Part shown: one piece after another, positions 61,126 to 64,000 of the stretch
Layout: each line of letters opens with the position of its first letter
How positions within the stretch are numbered: the first letter of the stretch is position 1
Source of the DNA: Flavisolibacter longurius
Lineage (GTDB): Bacteria; Bacteroidota; Bacteroidia; Chitinophagales; Chitinophagaceae
DNA: 64,000 bases
NCBI GenBank assembly: GCA_014163555.1
Contig: JACJGO010000004.1
Location: 248,001 to 312,000 of the forward strand
Direction of reading: 5' to 3'
Notes under the pieces: model-generated
Databases searched by the model: none
Seen by the model: only the letters and a program-made list of their open reading frames with translations
Told to the model about the DNA's origin: nothing
Program-made: the position numbers and the translations under genes

Positions 61126-64000
61126 ATGAAATGGATGTTTGTTTCCGTGCTGGCACTGGCAGCCGGAACTGTAACTGCTCAGCAGCCTACAACCGTTGAT
61201 ACAGTCCTGGCAACGAAAATACCCGGCCAGGAAATTTTTGTTTCGGGGAGACTGACCGATGCCGCTACCAAACGGGCCGCAGTAGGAGCCAGGATACAGG
61301 TAGAAGGTTTTTCCGCCGCCATTACGGATGCGGATGGCCGCTACCGTGTAAAAGTTCCCTCTTACAACGCTACGCTTATCATTAGTGGCGAAGGTTTCAA
61401 CACCGTTCATGTGCCACTGCGGGGCCGGACGGCGCTGGACTTAGCGCTGCTGGATGCAACATTTGAATCCATCTACGAACCGGTTACCACACCGTTTGGC
61501 CTGAAGACGAAAAAAGATGTTACGGCATCCATTGCGCAATACAATGTGGCAGGCTGGCAGAATACCACCGAACTTCCCGATGCCCTTCTGCAAGGACGGA
61601 TCGCCGGTTTGAATGTCATTCGCCGCAGCGGAACACCCGGTGCCGGCGCCAATCTTTTTCTGCGTGGCTTCAACTCGCTCTACGGCACTAACAAGCCGCT
61701 CATTGTGATCGACAACATGCTGTACGATGCCAATGATTATGGCGAAAGCATCATTGCCAACAACAGTACCAACCCGCTTTCCCTGATCGATGTAAAAGAC
61801 ATTGATAATGTAACGGTGCTACGTGATGCATCGTCCATTTACGGAACCAAAGGGGCTAACGGGGCTATCATCATCACCACTATCCGTGCCCGGGAGCAGG
61901 CCACTAAAATTGATTTTGGTGCCTTTACCGGTTTTAATTCCGCTCCGGCACGCATACCGGTGATGGATGCGGGTAGTTACCGCACCTATTTGAGCGACAT
62001 GCTTCAGAGCCGCGGGATGAGTGCTTCCCAAATTGCGGCGCAGCCTTACATGATTGATGATCCTGCGCACCCTGAATATGCTTCGTATCATTTCAATACG
62101 GACTGGCAACGCAAAGTGCTCGACAACAGCAAAACAAATAACCTGTTTTTGAAAGTAACCGGAGGTGATAACATTGCCACATATGGATTGAGTGTAGGAT
62201 ATATGAAAACGGATGGTGTGGTAAAAACGACAGACCTAACGCGGTACAACATGCGTTTTAATGCTGATTTTAATTTTTCCAAACGGTTTACCGGTGCCGC
62301 CAACATTTCCATGTCCAAGGCCGATCAGCATCTGAAAGACCAGGGCATCGCTGCGAAAACAGCACCTGTTTTTCTTGGTTTGACAAAAGCACCTTTCCTG
62401 CACGACCGGGTAATTGATGCCAAAGGAGCAGAGAGCCCGAACCTGGCTGGTGTGGATACACTGGGTATGACCAACCCGTCGGCCATTATCAACAACATGC
62501 AGGCCAATAACCAGTTTTACAGCTTTTTCGGATCCTTTGATTTTAAATTCGACATTACGGATCACCTCAGTGCCCGCAACCTTTTTGGCATTACGTTTCA
62601 CAAGCAACGCGAAAGCATTTTTGTACCGGCTGCCGGTGTGGCCAAAGACACCCTGAGCAACGCGGTTGCCAACAACCGCATGGGAACGCAAACCCGTCGC
62701 TTGTTTACGGTGTTTAACGATGCACGGCTGGAGTATACCAATACCTTTGGTGTGAAGCATTCCCTGGCAGCACGCCTGGGGCTTCGGTACCAGACCAACA
62801 AGGCAGAACAGGTTTATGGCGTTGGCTATAATTCAGCCACGGACGACCTGGTAAGTGTGCAGAACGGCGTGGCTGCCCTGCGCCAGGTAGGTGGCGGCAT
62901 TGGCGAGTGGAACTGGGTTAATACTTATTTCAATGTGGACTATGGATTCAGCAATAAATATTTTGTTTCCCTGAACGTAGCTATGGACGGTTCGTCCCGC
63001 TTTGGCAAGGCTGCAAAAGGCGGTGTTTCGCTGAATGGATACAAGTTCCCGGTAATGCCATCTCTTTCCGGTGCCTGGCTGGTTTCCTCCGAAAACTTTA
63101 TGGCCGGCAGCGGTATTAACCTGCTGAAACTGCGGGGTTCTTACAGTATTGCCGGTAACGACGACATTGGCAACTACGCATCCCGGCAAACCTATACATC
63201 GCAAAACTTTCTGGGCATGCAGGGATTGGTTCGGAACGGCATTTCCAATCCTGCCCTGCAATGGGAAACCATCAAGCGGATGAATGCTGGTATTGATCTT
63301 TCCTTTCTCAATGATCGTATTGGGGTAACGCTGGATGTTTACCAATCCAAAACAAGCAACATGCTGGTGTACGAAGATCTGGTTACAGCCACGGGCTTTT
63401 CCAGTCTGTTGACCAATGACGGCGCCATGCAAAACACCGGTGCAGAAGTAAGCGTGAACGCCAGGGTGGTAAATGCGCAAAACGTAAAATGGGATCTTGG
63501 CCTGAACATCGCAAGGAATAAAAACAAGATCCTGCAGGTGCCTGATGGTTCATTCACCACGCCATTTGCCGGTGGCACTATCCTTACAAAAGAAGGACAA
63601 CCGGCCAACCTGTTTTATGGGTATGTGGCCAATGGCGTTTTTGCATCCAATGCAGATGCATCAGCTGCGGGTCTGTCAAAGAAGAACGCTGATGGTACGT
63701 ATAGTTCCTTTGCAGGAGGTGACATTCGTTTCTCGGATATGAATGGTGACAAAATCATTGATGATGCCGACCGGCAGGTGATTGGTGATCCCAACGCTGA
63801 TTTTGTGGGGGGCTTTACCAACCGTGTGATTTATAAAAATTTTGAGCTGAATGCACTCGTTACTTTCAGTAAGGGAAATGATGTGTACAATTATGTGCGG
63901 TATCGACTGGAAGCAATGACCGGCGCTGAGAACCAACTGGTCAGTGTGTCCAATCGCTGGCGCGGCGAGGGCCAGGTGACCAACACGCCAAAAGCTGTTT
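61126..64000 (+). CDS. SusC/RagA family TonB-linked outer-membrane protein, 3' end missing
   Basis: 958 residues visible; the frame is still open at the window end. The start at 61126 begins a signal peptide (MKWMFVSVLALAAGTVTAQ). An in-frame ATG at 61015 would add 37 residues without a signal-like character. CarboxypepD_reg domain ~34-110 (VSGRLTDAATKRAAVGARIQVE). The SusC plug has LPDALLQGRIAGLNVIRRSG and IDNVTVLRDASSIYGTKGANGAIIITT. The barrel continues to the edge. It belongs to the same strand and probably the same locus as the FAS1 genes. A SusD partner would be expected just beyond the window. Confidence 0.95.
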   Translation, partial: MKWMFVSVLALAAGTVTAQQPTTVDTVLATKIPGQEIFVSGRLTDAATKRAAVGARIQVEGFSAAITDADGRYRVKVPSYNATLIISGEGFNTVHVPLRGRTALDLALLDATFESIYEPVTTPFGLKTKKDVTASIAQYNVAGWQNTTELPDALLQGRIAGLNVIRRSGTPGAGANLFLRGFNSLYGTNKPLIVIDNMLYDANDYGESIIANNSTNPLSLIDVKDIDNVTVLRDASSIYGTKGANGAIIITTIRAREQATKIDFGAFTGFNSAPARIPVMDAGSYRTYLSDMLQSRGMSASQIAAQPYMIDDPAHPEYASYHFNTDWQRKVLDNSKTNNLFLKVTGGDNIATYGLSVGYMKTDGVVKTTDLTRYNMRFNADFNFSKRFTGAANISMSKADQHLKDQGIAAKTAPVFLGLTKAPFLHDRVIDAKGAESPNLAGVDTLGMTNPSAIINNMQANNQFYSFFGSFDFKFDITDHLSARNLFGITFHKQRESIFVPAAGVAKDTLSNAVANNRMGTQTRRLFTVFNDARLEYTNTFGVKHSLAARLGLRYQTNKAEQVYGVGYNSATDDLVSVQNGVAALRQVGGGIGEWNWVNTYFNVDYGFSNKYFVSLNVAMDGSSRFGKAAKGGVSLNGYKFPVMPSLSGAWLVSSENFMAGSGINLLKLRGSYSIAGNDDIGNYASRQTYTSQNFLGMQGLVRNGISNPALQWETIKRMNAGIDLSFLNDRIGVTLDVYQSKTSNMLVYEDLVTATGFSSLLTNDGAMQNTGAEVSVNARVVNAQNVKWDLGLNIARNKNKILQVPDGSFTTPFAGGTILTKEGQPANLFYGYVANGVFASNADASAAGLSKKNADGTYSSFAGGDIRFSDMNGDKIIDDADRQVIGDPNADFVGGFTNRVIYKNFELNALVTFSKGNDVYNYVRYRLEAMTGAENQLVSVSNRWRGEGQVTNTPKAV

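Overview
The window looks like a chromosomal segment of a Bacteroidota bacterium, most likely family Chitinophagaceae (family-level placement is inference). The support is two SusC-type receptors with a SusD partner and three FAS1 lipoproteins, a type IX secretion (T9SS) C-terminal sorting domain, TAnnTTTG-type promoters, several Bacteroidota-only small families (HYC_CC_PP, DUF983) and GxxExxY, and a moderate base composition. No rRNA, CRISPR array, transposase or integrase was seen.

Layout. 1-6.1 kb: the end of a GMC oxidoreductase, a small membrane protein, a GxxExxY protein, an unusual lipoprotein, an acyltransferase, a large helical protein and an unrecognised 65-residue protein with its own promoter. 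6.1-16.9 kb is almost entirely minus strand: a secreted protein, an OsmC peroxidase, a FemAB/GNAT-like protein, two paralogous M1 metallopeptidases (one with a predicted C-terminal beta-barrel), an esterase, dapA and accA. Intergenic spaces here carry a heptamer tandem repeat, a 45-bp dispersed repeat and small hairpins.

17.1-20.8 kb: a phage-like control and recombination module. A LexA/CI-type S24 repressor diverges from five plus-strand genes, including a RecA-fold ATPase resembling phage Sak4-type annealing/recombination ATPases. The intergenic region has an array of TGTGAA/TTCACA motifs, including a perfect 10-bp inverted pair. No integrase or structural genes accompany it. 20.86-24.49 kb: two copies of tRNA-Asp(GTC) in a 104-bp direct repeat bracket a 3.5-kb AT-rich island with one T9SS-exported beta-helix protein. 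Only the right copy keeps a recognisable promoter, and only the left copy keeps what looks like the original terminator, as expected if the island inserted into a single ancestral tRNA gene.

24.7-31.5 kb: a secreted protein sharing a C-terminal domain with the 6.1-kb gene, a type II NADH dehydrogenase, an HtrA-like lipoprotein protease, an FMN reductase, an AraC regulator and a DUF983 protein. 31.8-38.6 kb: metal genes, namely a HYC_CC_PP protein, a TonB-dependent receptor with an N-terminal heavy-metal (HMA) domain, a siderophore-type receptor and a PepSY membrane protein. 38.75-43.1 kb: a minus-strand redox/stress cluster (DsbA-like, DUF417, DoxX, SDR, YceI, Rossmann oxidoreductase).

43.6-50.3 kb: a complete L-rhamnose catabolic set in the order transporter, bifunctional aldolase/dehydrogenase, mutarotase, isomerase, kinase. 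50.7-64 kb: an outer-membrane uptake locus of FAS1 lipoprotein, SusC, SusD, two FAS1 lipoproteins and a second SusC running off the window. Its substrate cannot be read from the sequence, but the location next to rhamnose catabolism suggests a rhamnose-containing ligand (inference).
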